Positions 20,141-29,837 of a stretch of DNA of 64,000 bases are shown one piece after another. Below the pieces are notes generated by a model, which was given only the letters and a program-made list of their open reading frames with translations, had not been told where the DNA came from and searched no databases. Source of the stretch: Ruminococcus flavefaciens (lineage in GTDB: Bacteria; Bacillota; Clostridia; Oscillospirales; Ruminococcaceae); NCBI GenBank assembly GCA_015067005.1, contig SVNH01000004.1, forward strand, positions 124,001 to 188,000, given 5' to 3'. Within the stretch, counting starts at the first letter, position 1; each line of letters begins with the position of its first letter. The position numbers were made by a program, and so were the translations under genes.

Positions 20141-21205
20141 ATGCTATCATTCATTACTGAAAAACAGTCTTGCTGGGACAGGCTCAAAAACGAACAGCGT
20201 CCGATATTCATTTACGGTATGGGTGACGGCGCTCTTAAGATCATGTCCGTTTTCAAGCAGAAAGAGATCGCAGTTGCCGGTATTTTTGCGAGTGATGATT
20301 TCGTAAGAGGTCATTCTTTTGAAGGCTACCATGTACATAAGCTGTCAGAGGTCGAAGAACTTGTCGACGATTTTGTAGTGGTGCTTGCATTTGCTGCCGG
20401 TTATCAGGAGATAGTCGACAAGATACACAGCATTGCCGCACAGCATACGCTCTACGTTCCCGATGTACCGGTAGTTGGTCAGGGAATATTCACCTACGAA
20501 TACTGTCTTGAAAATGCAGAGAAGCTGCAAAAGGTCTACAACAGCCTTGCTGACGATTACTCCCGTAAGGTTTATGCTAACATCATCAACTTCAAGATAA
20601 GCGGCAAGATAGAATATCTCTCTGCCGTAACAACGCCTAAGTCCGACATTTACAAGAAGATAATAAAGCCCGGACTCAATGAAGTTTACGTGGATCTTGG
20701 CGCATATAACGGCGATACCATAAAGGAACTGCTTGAATTCACTTACGGCAAGTACGCTTCGATATATGCGCTTGAACCGGACAGAAAGAACTTCAAGAAG
20801 CTTGCTAAATTCGTTGACGGCATGAGCCATGTTTACGCATATAATGCTGCCGCATGGTGCGTTGACGGTGAACTGCCATTTGCTGCAAAATCCGGAAGAC
20901 AATCTGCTATATCAGCTGAGTCCTCAAATATGGTAAAAGCGTTGTCAGTCGATAGTATACTTGGCAGAAAAGCGGCAACAATAATAAAAATGGATGTTGA
21001 AGGATTTGAGCGCGAAGCTATATGGGGAGCAGCTCAGATAATCTCACATTATTCTCCGAAATTAATGGTCTCCCTATATCACAGAAACGAGGATATTTTT
21101 GAACTTCCTCTGCTGATAAAAACACTCAATCCGTCATATAAGCTGTATATCAGACATCAGCTTTATATACCGGCATGGGAGACAAATCTCTACGCAACAT
21201 TATAA
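20141..21205 (+). CDS. FkbM-family SAM methyltransferase with N-terminal nucleotide-binding-like domain
   Basis: A 354-residue protein of two parts. Residues 1 to about 120 contain FIYGMGDGALKIMSVF, a Rossmann-like start also seen in sugar-modifying enzymes. The C-terminal half is an FkbM methyltransferase: EVYVDLGAYNGDTI (motif I), IYALEPDRKNF (acidic end of strand 2) and IIKMDVEGFEREAIWGA, a family hallmark. FkbM enzymes O-methylate sugars or small molecules. No glycan cluster is visible next to it, so the target is open. Probably co-transcribed with the preceding gene. Confidence 0.88.
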   Translation: MLSFITEKQSCWDRLKNEQRPIFIYGMGDGALKIMSVFKQKEIAVAGIFASDDFVRGHSFEGYHVHKLSEVEELVDDFVVVLAFAAGYQEIVDKIHSIAAQHTLYVPDVPVVGQGIFTYEYCLENAEKLQKVYNSLADDYSRKVYANIINFKISGKIEYLSAVTTPKSDIYKKIIKPGLNEVYVDLGAYNGDTIKELLEFTYGKYASIYALEPDRKNFKKLAKFVDGMSHVYAYNAAAWCVDGELPFAAKSGRQSAISAESSNMVKALSVDSILGRKAATIIKMDVEGFEREAIWGAAQIISHYSPKLMVSLYHRNEDIFELPLLIKTLNPSYKLYIRHQLYIPAWETNLYATL

Positions 21206-21210
21206 AAGAA

Positions 21211-21241
21211 CAAGGGCAGTACACTTATTGTACAGCCCTTG
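21211..21241 (+). terminator. Hairpin after the FkbM gene
   Basis: The stem caagggc-a-gtaca / tgtac-a-gcccttg closes a 5-base loop. T residues after it are sparse (attta), so read-through into ligA is plausible. Confidence 0.65.
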
Positions 21242-21260
21242 ATTTATTGAGGAGTAATTC

Positions 21261-23207
21261 ATGGATAAGATAAACAGAATGAAGCTAATAAACGATAAGC
21301 TCTCTGAAGCTGCAAACGCTTACTATAACACAGGCGTAGCAATTATGAGTGATCACGAATACGATCAGCTATACGATGAACTCGAAGCACTTGAAAAAGA
21401 GACCGGGATAATCCTCAGCGGCAGCCGCACACAGAAAGTCGGATTTGAGGCTGTGTCATCGCTCCGGAAAGTCAGACATGAATCAAGGATGCTTTCGCTT
21501 GATAAGACTAAAAGCCCGGATGAACTCGAAGCGTGGCTCGGCAGCAATACGGGCTTTCTGAGTTGGAAACTGGACGGTCTCACGCTTGTGCTTACCTACG
21601 AGAAGGGAAGCCTCGTACAGGCTGTTACGCGAGGAAACGGTGAAATAGGCGAGGACATCACCAATAACGCACTTCATATCATAGGTATCCCTTCAAAGAT
21701 ACCTTTCAAAGGCAGAATGGTAGTCCGCGGAGAATCGCTTATGAAATACAAGGACTTTGAAATAGTGAATTCGACAACGGAAGAGGGAAGCAAGTACAAA
21801 AATCCACGTAATCTATGCGTTGGAACCGTCAGAAACCTCGATCCGAGGATCACAGCAGAACGCAACATTAATTTCTTTGCATTCAATCTTGTTTCAGCCG
21901 AGGGATACGATAACAACTCATTCAAGGAACGTCTTGACTGGCTGAGCACTCTTGGCTTTCAGAGCGTTCACGGAGTTACAGTTACCGCAAGTGATCTTAA
22001 AGAAAAAATAGAATATTTCAAATCAGCTATCGCAGCGAATGAGTTCCCGTCAGATGGGCTTGTACTCATGCTTGATGATGTAGCTTACGGCAACAGTCTT
22101 GGCGAAACCTCTCATGCACCGAGAAACGGCATGGCTTTCAAATGGAAAGACGAAACAGCCGATACGAAATTGATAGAAGTTGAGTGGTCAGCAAGCCGTA
22201 CAGGTCTGCTAAATCCGGTAGCAATATTTGAGCCTGTCGAACTTGAAGGCACGACCGTATCAAGAGCATCTGTCCACAATGCGAGTATCGTAAAGCAGTT
22301 AAAGCTCGGAATCGGCGATACATTGACCGTTTATAAAGCAAATATGATAATACCTCAGATACTTGAAAACAAAACAGCATCCGGAAGTCTCTCTCTGCCG
22401 GAAGTCTGTCCAGTATGCGGCGGCAGTACGCAGATAATAACATCGGATGATGATGTGGAAACGCTGCACTGCGTCAATAAAGAATGTCCTGCAAAGCACA
22501 TTGGCAGATTTGAGCATTTTGTCCAGCGTGATGCAATGAATATCATAGGAATGTCAACAGCAACTATTGAAACTCTTGTCGATGAGGGGATTATACGTAA
22601 TTTCAGCGACTTCTATCACTTAGACAAATTCAGAGACAAAATAGTATCACTTGAAGGCTTCGGCGAAAAATCTTACCAGAAGCTGTATGAAGCTATTGAA
22701 AATTCTCGCAGTACCGAACTCAGCAGAGTGCTTCTTGCGATAGGGATCCCAAACATTGGCAGAGCTGCTTCAAGACTGATAACAGGAAAGTATAAAACCC
22801 CAGAAGAACTCATATGTCTGACAGCCGAACAGCTTACATCTATCGACGGAATCGGTGACGTACTCGCCTCTGAATATGTAAGATTTTTTGCCGACGATGA
22901 CAAACGTAATGAATTTCTCAAACTTATCGAAGAACTTAAAATATCAAAGTCAGAAGAGACAGAAAATAATAGTTTTATAACGTCCAAAACATTCGTAATA
23001 ACCGGATCTGTCAGCATCTGGAAGAATCGCAGCGAACTGAAAGCATTTATCGAATCAAAAGGCGGTAAAGTAGCATCCGCAGTTTCATCCAAGACAGACT
23101 ATCTCATCAACAATGATAAAGAATCCGGCTCTTCCAAGAACAAAACCGCAAAATCACTTGGCATACCGATAATAAGCGAAGAAGACTTCAAAAATATGTC
23201 TGAATAA
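21261..23207 (+). CDS. ligA: NAD+-dependent DNA ligase, divergent clostridial type
   Basis: A 648-residue ligase. An N-terminal Ia-like segment (YDQLYDELEALEKETG) is followed by the adenylation domain with SWKLDG, where Lys103 is the expected AMP-accepting residue. Then come RNPRN-like KYKNPRNLCVGTVRNL, SDGLVLMLDD and FKWKDE, an OB fold, a Cys4 zinc finger (CPVCGG...LHCVNKECP), HhH repeats and a C-terminal BRCT domain (FVITGSVSIWKNRSELKAFI). The wording of the adenylation motifs (KLDGLTLVLTYEKG rather than KIDGLA) marks a sub-branch found in Clostridia. It may be the only ligase or a second one; that cannot be told here. Confidence 0.92.
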   Translation: MDKINRMKLINDKLSEAANAYYNTGVAIMSDHEYDQLYDELEALEKETGIILSGSRTQKVGFEAVSSLRKVRHESRMLSLDKTKSPDELEAWLGSNTGFLSWKLDGLTLVLTYEKGSLVQAVTRGNGEIGEDITNNALHIIGIPSKIPFKGRMVVRGESLMKYKDFEIVNSTTEEGSKYKNPRNLCVGTVRNLDPRITAERNINFFAFNLVSAEGYDNNSFKERLDWLSTLGFQSVHGVTVTASDLKEKIEYFKSAIAANEFPSDGLVLMLDDVAYGNSLGETSHAPRNGMAFKWKDETADTKLIEVEWSASRTGLLNPVAIFEPVELEGTTVSRASVHNASIVKQLKLGIGDTLTVYKANMIIPQILENKTASGSLSLPEVCPVCGGSTQIITSDDDVETLHCVNKECPAKHIGRFEHFVQRDAMNIIGMSTATIETLVDEGIIRNFSDFYHLDKFRDKIVSLEGFGEKSYQKLYEAIENSRSTELSRVLLAIGIPNIGRAASRLITGKYKTPEELICLTAEQLTSIDGIGDVLASEYVRFFADDDKRNEFLKLIEELKISKSEETENNSFITSKTFVITGSVSIWKNRSELKAFIESKGGKVASAVSSKTDYLINNDKESGSSKNKTAKSLGIPIISEEDFKNMSE

Positions 23208-23211
23208 AAGC

Positions 23212-23239
23212 AGAAGCTGCACGTTAAAGTGCAGCTTCT
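23212..23239 (+). terminator. Terminator of ligA, overlapping the convergent GGDEF gene
   Basis: An 11-bp stem agaagctgcac / gtgcagcttct (23212-23222 with 23229-23239) precedes ttggctttttt. Its right arm lies inside the last codons of the convergent GGDEF gene. Confidence 0.75.
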
Positions 23240-25107
23240 TTGGCTTTTTTAGCCTGCTTTTCGACATACATTATTGCGTCTGCTTTTTTGATAATAGTTT
23301 CAAAATCAAGATCGTGAGCAGTGCTTGTTTCATAAACACCGATACTTGCAGAAATCTTGAATTCATAGTTCGTTTTCTTATTGAAGTTTGAAAGATACCT
23401 TTTCATTTTTGAACTAATATACTTGCTTGAACACTTATTGAACACGACCGCCAGCATCTCATCGCCGCCAAATCTTACGCACAGCGTATCAGGCGGACAA
23501 GCGAATTTCAAGGCGCTTGCAACAGTCTTTATAGCTATATCACCGGCAGGATGCCCGTAAATATCATTAATACGCTTCAGACCATCGAGGTCAGCGAGTA
23601 TTACAGTAACAGGCTGATTCTCGTCGGTTATGCCGGCAAGCTTTTTTTCGTACTCATGAGAGAAACTTACGCGGTTGTAAAGACCTGTCAGACCGTCATA
23701 GCGATAAACCTGCTCGATCCTCTTCGTAAGGTAATTCTGAAATCTCATATTCATGAATCCGCCAAGACCTCTGCCGATAGAAGAAACTATCTGTGATATA
23801 GTACAGAAGCTGGTGAGATCAAATTCCTTGAAGTGGAAGCAAACGTATCCGATAGGACTGTTCATGAAATCAATGACATTGAATATCAGCGGCATACCGC
23901 TGTTAAGGAGCTTATCAAGATCCGGAACGATCGAGTCAATATTAAAGTCATACTGCTCGCCGTTCTTGGAATCAGTATCATAGAACATAAACATATCCGA
24001 GTCCACACCGCTCGGAACAAGGCTCTCGAAATGATTGAACGTATAATCGAGACAGCTTTTATTAATCAGGCAGCACATATCATGTATAACGCCGTTATTA
24101 AGATTTTGTGAAGCCTGAGCGATAGTCTCAGAGGAATTCATGCGATCCGTCATATCCGAGAGAACACGCGCATCGTCCTGATACTGATAAAAATGGTCAT
24201 TGAATCGCTGGATATTGTTTGTATCGAAGCTTTCAGCGAGGGTATCGCAGCCGCAGGATTCGTTTATTATCAGCTTAGGCTCAACATATGTAAAATCAGG
24301 ATACACCTTTTCGCCGATAGCACGGTCAACTACGCAGGCAATTGTTTTAGCGAGTTCGATTCCGGAACACCTTACAGAGGATATTCTCGGAACAGTATAA
24401 TTGATCTCATCAATACCGTCAAAACCAGTAACAAGCACATCCTTTGGGATACGGTAACCGTTACTTGAAAGGACTCCCGAAACATTTATTGCCATAATAT
24501 CATTAGCACATAAGATCGCTTTAGGTATCTTTCCCGAAGCGACAATCTTTTCAGCAGCAGCAATAGTCGGTCTTGCCCAGAATTCGCCATAGCTGACCAT
24601 ATCATCAGAAAAGGGGATAGAGTGTTCTTTCAGGACTTCCTTGAATACTTCCTCACGCTGGTCTGAATAAGGATTTCCTTTATAACCGGCAAACATATGA
24701 AGATCAGTAATGCCGTGACAGCAGATAACGTGCTCAACGATATTTCTGAAACCAGCAGCATAGTCAAAAGCAACATTCATACAGCCTTCATAAACGCCGT
24801 CAACAACAATGACCGGAGTATCATGCTCTTTAGCCCGCTTTATCAGTTTCTCAGTTATCGTTTTGGATTTGATCTTTTCATGCATTATGATGACAACATC
24901 GGATTTATCATACCTTATAAGGTCAAAAACAGAAGCTTCTGCTCTGATAATACTCTCATTCCAGTAAATATCTGAGGCAATATCGTAGATAAACAGGGCA
25001 ATGCCAAGTTTATGCAGCGAGTCACTCAGCTTTGATATAAACCTGTAATTCTCCTGTTCGTGCAATCTTGAAATACACAGAGAAACCATTTTTTTGCCGT
25101 TTATCAT
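23224..25107 (-). CDS. LacI-type ligand-binding domain fused to a GGDEF diguanylate cyclase (copy 1)
   Basis: A 627-residue cytosolic protein. Residues 1 to about 280 are a periplasmic-binding-protein fold of the LacI regulator type (AILCANDIMAINVSGVLSSNGYRIPKDVLVTGFDG), but no DNA-binding helix-turn-helix and no signal peptide precede it. A middle region of about 170 residues may be GAF-like. The C-terminus is a GGDEF domain with DLDGLKRINDIYGHPAGD and the signature RFGGDEM; Met replaces Phe but the acidic residues remain. No RxxD inhibitory site is seen. The start at 25107 has a strong ggggggtg; an ATG at 25137 is possible. A close paralogue lies at 60499-62421. Confidence 0.85.
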   Translation of the reverse strand: MINGKKMVSLCISRLHEQENYRFISKLSDSLHKLGIALFIYDIASDIYWNESIIRAEASVFDLIRYDKSDVVIIMHEKIKSKTITEKLIKRAKEHDTPVIVVDGVYEGCMNVAFDYAAGFRNIVEHVICCHGITDLHMFAGYKGNPYSDQREEVFKEVLKEHSIPFSDDMVSYGEFWARPTIAAAEKIVASGKIPKAILCANDIMAINVSGVLSSNGYRIPKDVLVTGFDGIDEINYTVPRISSVRCSGIELAKTIACVVDRAIGEKVYPDFTYVEPKLIINESCGCDTLAESFDTNNIQRFNDHFYQYQDDARVLSDMTDRMNSSETIAQASQNLNNGVIHDMCCLINKSCLDYTFNHFESLVPSGVDSDMFMFYDTDSKNGEQYDFNIDSIVPDLDKLLNSGMPLIFNVIDFMNSPIGYVCFHFKEFDLTSFCTISQIVSSIGRGLGGFMNMRFQNYLTKRIEQVYRYDGLTGLYNRVSFSHEYEKKLAGITDENQPVTVILADLDGLKRINDIYGHPAGDIAIKTVASALKFACPPDTLCVRFGGDEMLAVVFNKCSSKYISSKMKRYLSNFNKKTNYEFKISASIGVYETSTAHDLDFETIIKKADAIMYVEKQAKKAKEAAL

Positions 25108-25167
25108 TTTAACACCCCCCAGAACAAATTCTCTCATACTGTTTCACTATAACTGCTATATACATAT

Positions 25168-25196
25168 ATTATACCACGTTCCAACAGCGATTTCAA
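25168..25196 (-). promoter_or_regulatory. Promoter of GGDEF copy 1
   Basis: On the minus strand: TTGAAA (25196-25191), a 17-bp spacer and TATAAT (25173-25168). Confidence 0.6.
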
Positions 25197-25274
25197 CAGT
25201 TTTTACAAATTTACTGTGTAAGATTGATTAAAACTATGTTATGAATAAGTGAGTGATATATTGTTAAAACGTAC

Positions 25275-25303
25275 TTGCAATTTTCACATAGATATAGTAT
25301 AAT
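25275..25303 (+). promoter_or_regulatory. Promoter of lon
   Basis: TTGCAA (25275-25280), a 17-bp spacer and TATAAT (25298-25303), about 60 bases before the lon start. I see no CIRCE or HrcA-type inverted repeat. Confidence 0.65.
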
Positions 25304-25366
25304 ATATTTGGCGGATGATAGACGCGCCAGGATAAATATGAAAAACCAATGAAATGTGGTGACAGT

Positions 25367-27712
25367 ATGGAACAGATAATTAAAAGTGACAAAAACACAG
25401 AAAATGGTACAGTAATATATACAGTAGCTATGAGAGGCCTCGTAGCTTTCCCTAAAATGGTAATGCATTTTGATGTATCGAGGGATAAATCAGTAAAGGC
25501 GATCGAACGCGCATTGAAGGACGGAGGAAAGTTATTCCTTGTAACCCAGCATGAAGCCTACGTTGATGATCCTAAGGCATCAGATCTTTACAAGGTCGGC
25601 GTTGTAGTTGACATAAAACAAGTCCTGAAGCTGCCGGATAATATAATGAAAGTCCTTGTTGAAGGTGTTTACAAAGCAAATCTTGTACGCCTTATCGACG
25701 ACGGCGATGCACTCAGAGCAGAAGTCAAGCGTACTCCTACCTATTCAAGAACAAAGGTAGACGAGGTCGAGGCGGAAGCACTAATGCGTTCAGTAAAGGA
25801 CGTTTTTGAGAGATATTCATCGTTTTTCCCGCGTATGCCAAAGGAACTTCTCACATCAGTAATGACGCAGGATTCGCCTGTAAAGCTGTTTGAGACCGTT
25901 ACATTCAATTGCAGTCTTAATTACAGAGACAAGCAGACTCTTCTCGAAGAATCAAATATAATAAACAAGCTTTCAGTGCTTTTTGCCTGCCTGACTTCAG
26001 AAGTCGAGATACTCGAGCTCGAAAACCTCATCAACGAGCAGACCAAGAACAGTATCGACAAAGGACAGCGTGAATACTATCTGCGCGAACAGATGAGGAT
26101 AATTCAGGAACAGCTCGGTGAAGATGACGGAGATGATGCTTACGCTTACATTAACGACATCATGGAGCTTAAAGCCGACGAAAAAGTAAAGGAAAAACTG
26201 ATGAAAGAGGCTGATAAGCTCACAAAACTTCCGCCTTCTTCACAGGAAGCCTTTGTTATAAAGAACTACCTTGATACTATACTTGACCTTCCGTGGGGAA
26301 AATACACCAAAGCCAAGCTTTCAATGCCTAAAGCAGAAGCAGTGCTTGAAAAAGACCACTACGGACTTAAAAAGGTCAAGGAACGCATACTTGAATTTCT
26401 TGCAGTCCATATGCTCAATCCCGAAATAAAGGGACAGATAATCTGTCTCGCAGGCCCTCCCGGAATAGGTAAGACTTCTATCGCAAAATCTGTCGCAAAG
26501 GCTATGGGACGCAATTACGCAAGAGTATCTCTCGGCGGTGTCAGAGATGAAGCAGATATAAGAGGTCATAGAAAGACATACGTCGGTGCAATGCCCGGAA
26601 GAGTAATAACTGCAATATCTCAGGCAGGCTCGATGAATCCGCTCATCCTGTTTGATGAGATAGACAAACTGTGCAGTGACATAAAAGGCGATCCGTCATC
26701 AGCAATGCTTGAGGTTCTTGACAGTGAGCAGAACAATGCTTTCCGCGATCACTTCATAGAAGTGCCTTTCGACCTCAGCAAGGCTGTATTCATTACGACA
26801 GCAAATGATGTATCTGCTATCCCCGGACCTCTGCGTGACCGTATGGAGATAATCGAACTTCCAAGCTATACAGCTGTTGAAAAATTCCATATTGCCAAGG
26901 AGCATCTCGTTCCGAAGCAGCTGAAGGAACACGGTCTGAAAGCAAGACAGCTTAAAATAACCGATGATGCTATAAATGACATTATCCAGTTCTACACAAA
27001 GGAAGCCGGAGTTCGTTCACTTGAAAGAAAAATTGCTTCGATATGCCGTAAAACAGCCCGTATGATCGCTTCTGAGGAAGTAAAACGCGTTACTGTAAAG
27101 CGCGATGACCTCCACGAATTTCTCGGTGTCAAGAAATACCTTGAAGACATATCTTCAAAAAAGGATCAGGTCGGAGTTGTAAACGGTCTTGCATGGACAA
27201 GTGTCGGCGGAGTTCTTATGCCGCTTGAGGTACTTGTTATGAAAGGAACAGGAAAGATAGAAGTGACCGGTTCACTCGGTGATGTCATGAAGGAAAGTGC
27301 CAAGATCGCTGTAAGCTATGTACGCAGTGTTGCTGATAAATATGGCATAGATCAGGAATTCTACAAGAATAATGATATACACATCCACGCACCTGAAGGC
27401 GCTGTACCTAAAGACGGTCCCTCAGCCGGTGTCACAATGACAACAGCCCTTGTTTCAGCACTTTCAGGCAGCCCGGTACGCTCAGATGTTGCAATGACGG
27501 GTGAGATAACACTTCACGGAAACGTCCTTCCGATAGGCGGACTTCGTGAAAAAACTATGGCAGCTTACAAGGCTGAGATCAAAAAGGTTGTTATCCCGAA
27601 AGCTAATGTACCGGATCTTGAAGAGGTCGACGAAGCTGTAAAATCAGCTATCGAGTTCATACCTTGCGATAACCTCAAGAATGTACTTGATACCGCACTC
27701 ATACAGTCATAA
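25367..27712 (+). CDS. lon: ATP-dependent Lon protease
   Basis: A 781-residue Lon A protease. It has an N-terminal LAN domain ([18 protein letters not shown]), a coiled-coil linker, an AAA+ module with Walker [10 protein letters not shown], Walker [11 protein letters not shown] and the arginine-finger region. The C-terminal protease domain has the catalytic Ser686 in KDGPSAGV and Lys729 in LREKTM, 43 residues apart as in E. coli. It degrades misfolded and regulatory proteins. The start at 25367 follows gtggtga; an in-frame ATG at 25349 is less well placed. ysxC follows after 15 bases, as in Bacillus subtilis. Confidence 0.97.
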   Translation: MEQIIKSDKNTENGTVIYTVAMRGLVAFPKMVMHFDVSRDKSVKAIERALKDGGKLFLVTQHEAYVDDPKASDLYKVGVVVDIKQVLKLPDNIMKVLVEGVYKANLVRLIDDGDALRAEVKRTPTYSRTKVDEVEAEALMRSVKDVFERYSSFFPRMPKELLTSVMTQDSPVKLFETVTFNCSLNYRDKQTLLEESNIINKLSVLFACLTSEVEILELENLINEQTKNSIDKGQREYYLREQMRIIQEQLGEDDGDDAYAYINDIMELKADEKVKEKLMKEADKLTKLPPSSQEAFVIKNYLDTILDLPWGKYTKAKLSMPKAEAVLEKDHYGLKKVKERILEFLAVHMLNPEIKGQIICLAGPPGIGKTSIAKSVAKAMGRNYARVSLGGVRDEADIRGHRKTYVGAMPGRVITAISQAGSMNPLILFDEIDKLCSDIKGDPSSAMLEVLDSEQNNAFRDHFIEVPFDLSKAVFITTANDVSAIPGPLRDRMEIIELPSYTAVEKFHIAKEHLVPKQLKEHGLKARQLKITDDAINDIIQFYTKEAGVRSLERKIASICRKTARMIASEEVKRVTVKRDDLHEFLGVKKYLEDISSKKDQVGVVNGLAWTSVGGVLMPLEVLVMKGTGKIEVTGSLGDVMKESAKIAVSYVRSVADKYGIDQEFYKNNDIHIHAPEGAVPKDGPSAGVTMTTALVSALSGSPVRSDVAMTGEITLHGNVLPIGGLREKTMAAYKAEIKKVVIPKANVPDLEEVDEAVKSAIEFIPCDNLKNVLDTALIQS

Positions 27713-27727
27713 CTGAAAGAGGTAACA

Positions 27728-28324
27728 ATGAAGCTTAATTATAACAAAGCAGAATTCACCGCCGCATATGGTAAATTCTCACAGATACCAGCGCCCGAGC
27801 GTATCGAGATAGCTTTTGCCGGACACTCAAATGTCGGTAAATCGACACTTATCAACAAACTGCTCAACCGCAAAAATTTAGCAAGAGTGAGTTCGGTTCC
27901 CGGAAAAACTGCTACTATAAATTTCTTCGGACTTGAAAATATCTACCTTGTCGATCTGCCGGGATACGGCTATGCAAAGGTGTCAAAGTCCGAAAAAGAA
28001 CGCTGGGCAGGACTTATTGAGGGCTATCTGAATTCGGAGCGCGATCTCAGACTGGTATTCATGCTCGTAGATATGCGTCATAAGCCAACAACTGACGACG
28101 TGAACATGATAAACTATCTTATCGACACTGAAACACCATTCGTGATTGTCCTCACAAAAGCAGACAAGCTCAACAAAACTGAACGCAGCAAACGTATGGA
28201 AGCTTTTGAAACTGAGATCCCATGCTTCAACGAGATCCACTGTATCCCGTTTTCTTCTCAGACAGGCGAAGGCGCAGAGGAACTTCGCAGCATAATCGAG
28301 GACATAGCTACTGACGAAGAATAA
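27728..28324 (+). CDS. ysxC: Ribosome biogenesis GTP-binding protein YsxC/EngB
   Basis: A 198-residue GTPase of the TrmE-Era group. G1 is GHSNVGKST, G3 is DLPGYG and G4 is TKAD. It helps assemble the 50S subunit. It follows lon closely and probably shares its promoter. Length and all G motifs are normal. Confidence 0.97.
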   Translation: MKLNYNKAEFTAAYGKFSQIPAPERIEIAFAGHSNVGKSTLINKLLNRKNLARVSSVPGKTATINFFGLENIYLVDLPGYGYAKVSKSEKERWAGLIEGYLNSERDLRLVFMLVDMRHKPTTDDVNMINYLIDTETPFVIVLTKADKLNKTERSKRMEAFETEIPCFNEIHCIPFSSQTGEGAEELRSIIEDIATDEE

Positions 28325-28354
28325 AGCTTTATAATACTGAAAGGAATGATATAA

Positions 28355-29653
28355 ATGTTTATCTCAGATAACTATGACGTAAATGCTCAGGGAAACCTGA
28401 CTATCGGCGGCGTTGACACAACCGAACTTGCTGCTGAATACGGCACTCCGCTCTATGTTATGGACGAAGATCTTATAAGAAACACTCTTCGCAGATTCCA
28501 CGAAAGCTTCAAGAAATACTACGATGGAAAAGGCGAGGTACATTTCGCAAGCAAAGCTTTCTGCTGCCTTGAAATGTGCAGACTGGTCGCAAGCGAAGGT
28601 GACGGTCTCGACGCTGTATCCATCGGCGAACTCTATACAGCAGTAAAAGCCGGATTCCCAATGGAAAAAGTTGGATTTCACGGCAACAATAAGACTGATG
28701 AAGAGCTCAGATTTGCGATAGAGCATGGCGTTGGGCACATCATCGTAGACAACCTCAGTGAACTCTCACGTCTTGAAAAAATCGCAAAGGACATGGGCGT
28801 TAAAGCGCGTATCATGTTCAGATTAAAACCCGGTATCGACGCCCATACTCACAAAGCAGTCATGACAGGTCAGATCGACAGTAAATTCGGATTCGCTATC
28901 GAGACCGGTGAAGCATTCGATGCGGTAAAGGAAGCGCTCTCATGCGAGAATATCGAACTCTCAGGACTCCACTGTCATATCGGTTCACAGATATTCGATA
29001 TTGAACCGTTTGAGGAAGCTGCAAGAGTAATGCTCCGATTCATAGCCGATGTAAAGAATAAATTAGGATTCGAGGTAAAAGAACTCAACCTCGGCGGCGG
29101 ATTCGGTATCAAATACCTTGAAGAGCATGATCCTGTACCTTTTGAAGTATACATGGAAAGGGTATCAGCAGTTGTCAGCAAGGAATGTGAAAAGCTCGGG
29201 ATAATCAAACCATTCATATTTATAGAACCCGGACGTTCTATCGTAGCTTCAGCAGGTATAACCCTCTACGAAGCAGGCTCGCGCAAGGAGATACCAAATA
29301 CCAGAACATACATAATCGTTGACGGCAGTATGGCTGATAATCCGCGCTATATACTCTATGAGTCCGAATACGAAGCTGTCGTAGCCAACAAGGCTTCACA
29401 GCCGAGGGATGAAAGGGTTACCATTGCGGGAAGATGCTGCGAAAGCGGCGACCTTATCGGTGAAAATATGCCGCTCCAGCACGCAGAAGCAGGGGACATA
29501 ATCGCAGTTCTCGCTACCGGCGCTTACAACTATTCAATGTCATCAAACTACAACCGGCTCCAGAAACCGGCAGTAGTATTCGTTAAAGACGGCAAATCAA
29601 GAGTAGTCGTAAAACGTGAGAGCCTTGATGACATAATCAGCAACGATGTCTGA
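28355..29653 (+). CDS. lysA: Diaminopimelate decarboxylase
   Basis: A 432-residue PLP enzyme making lysine from meso-diaminopimelate, the last step of the pathway. It has the fold III alanine-racemase-like barrel with VHFASKAFCC carrying the PLP lysine, LHCHIGSQI, LNLGGGFGI and EPGRSIVA, then the C-terminal beta domain with CCESGD, whose Cys is an active-site residue, and ATGAYNYSMSSNYN. It lies 30 bases after ysxC and is followed by a strong terminator, so lon-ysxC-lysA may be one unit. Confidence 0.97.
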   Translation: MFISDNYDVNAQGNLTIGGVDTTELAAEYGTPLYVMDEDLIRNTLRRFHESFKKYYDGKGEVHFASKAFCCLEMCRLVASEGDGLDAVSIGELYTAVKAGFPMEKVGFHGNNKTDEELRFAIEHGVGHIIVDNLSELSRLEKIAKDMGVKARIMFRLKPGIDAHTHKAVMTGQIDSKFGFAIETGEAFDAVKEALSCENIELSGLHCHIGSQIFDIEPFEEAARVMLRFIADVKNKLGFEVKELNLGGGFGIKYLEEHDPVPFEVYMERVSAVVSKECEKLGIIKPFIFIEPGRSIVASAGITLYEAGSRKEIPNTRTYIIVDGSMADNPRYILYESEYEAVVANKASQPRDERVTIAGRCCESGDLIGENMPLQHAEAGDIIAVLATGAYNYSMSSNYNRLQKPAVVFVKDGKSRVVVKRESLDDIISNDV

Positions 29654-29697
29654 TACTGATTTTTACTGGATTCTATAACAATACTTCAACGTATATA

Positions 29698-29746
29698 TTG
29701 GCTGCCAGACTGTAAAATAACGGTCAGGCAGCCAACTTTTATTTTT
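29698..29746 (+). terminator. Terminator after lysA
   Basis: The stem ttggctgcc / ggcagccaa (29698-29706 with 29727-29735) encloses a further gac/gtc pairing and is followed by cttttattttt. Confidence 0.9.
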
Positions 29747-29760
29747 CTGACAAAAATATA

Positions 29761-29778
29761 TTGTTTAATTCTTGACAA
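29761..29778 (+). promoter_or_regulatory. Candidate Rex operator over the acn promoter
   Basis: TTGTTTAATTCTTGACAA matches the clostridial Rex consensus TTGTTAA-N4-TTAACAA at 12 of 14 defined positions. It covers the -35 box of the acn-icd-rex promoter, the position expected for repression. Rex itself is the third gene of the unit. Confidence 0.6.
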
Positions 29779-29800
29779 ACTCGATGAAATGTAGTACAAT
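29772..29800 (+). promoter_or_regulatory. Promoter of the acn-icd-rex operon
   Basis: TTGACA (29772-29777), a 17-bp spacer and TACAAT (29795-29800). Confidence 0.8.
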
Positions 29801-29837
29801 TACTATGTATTCTTATGTATTGAAAGGAATGATCTCA

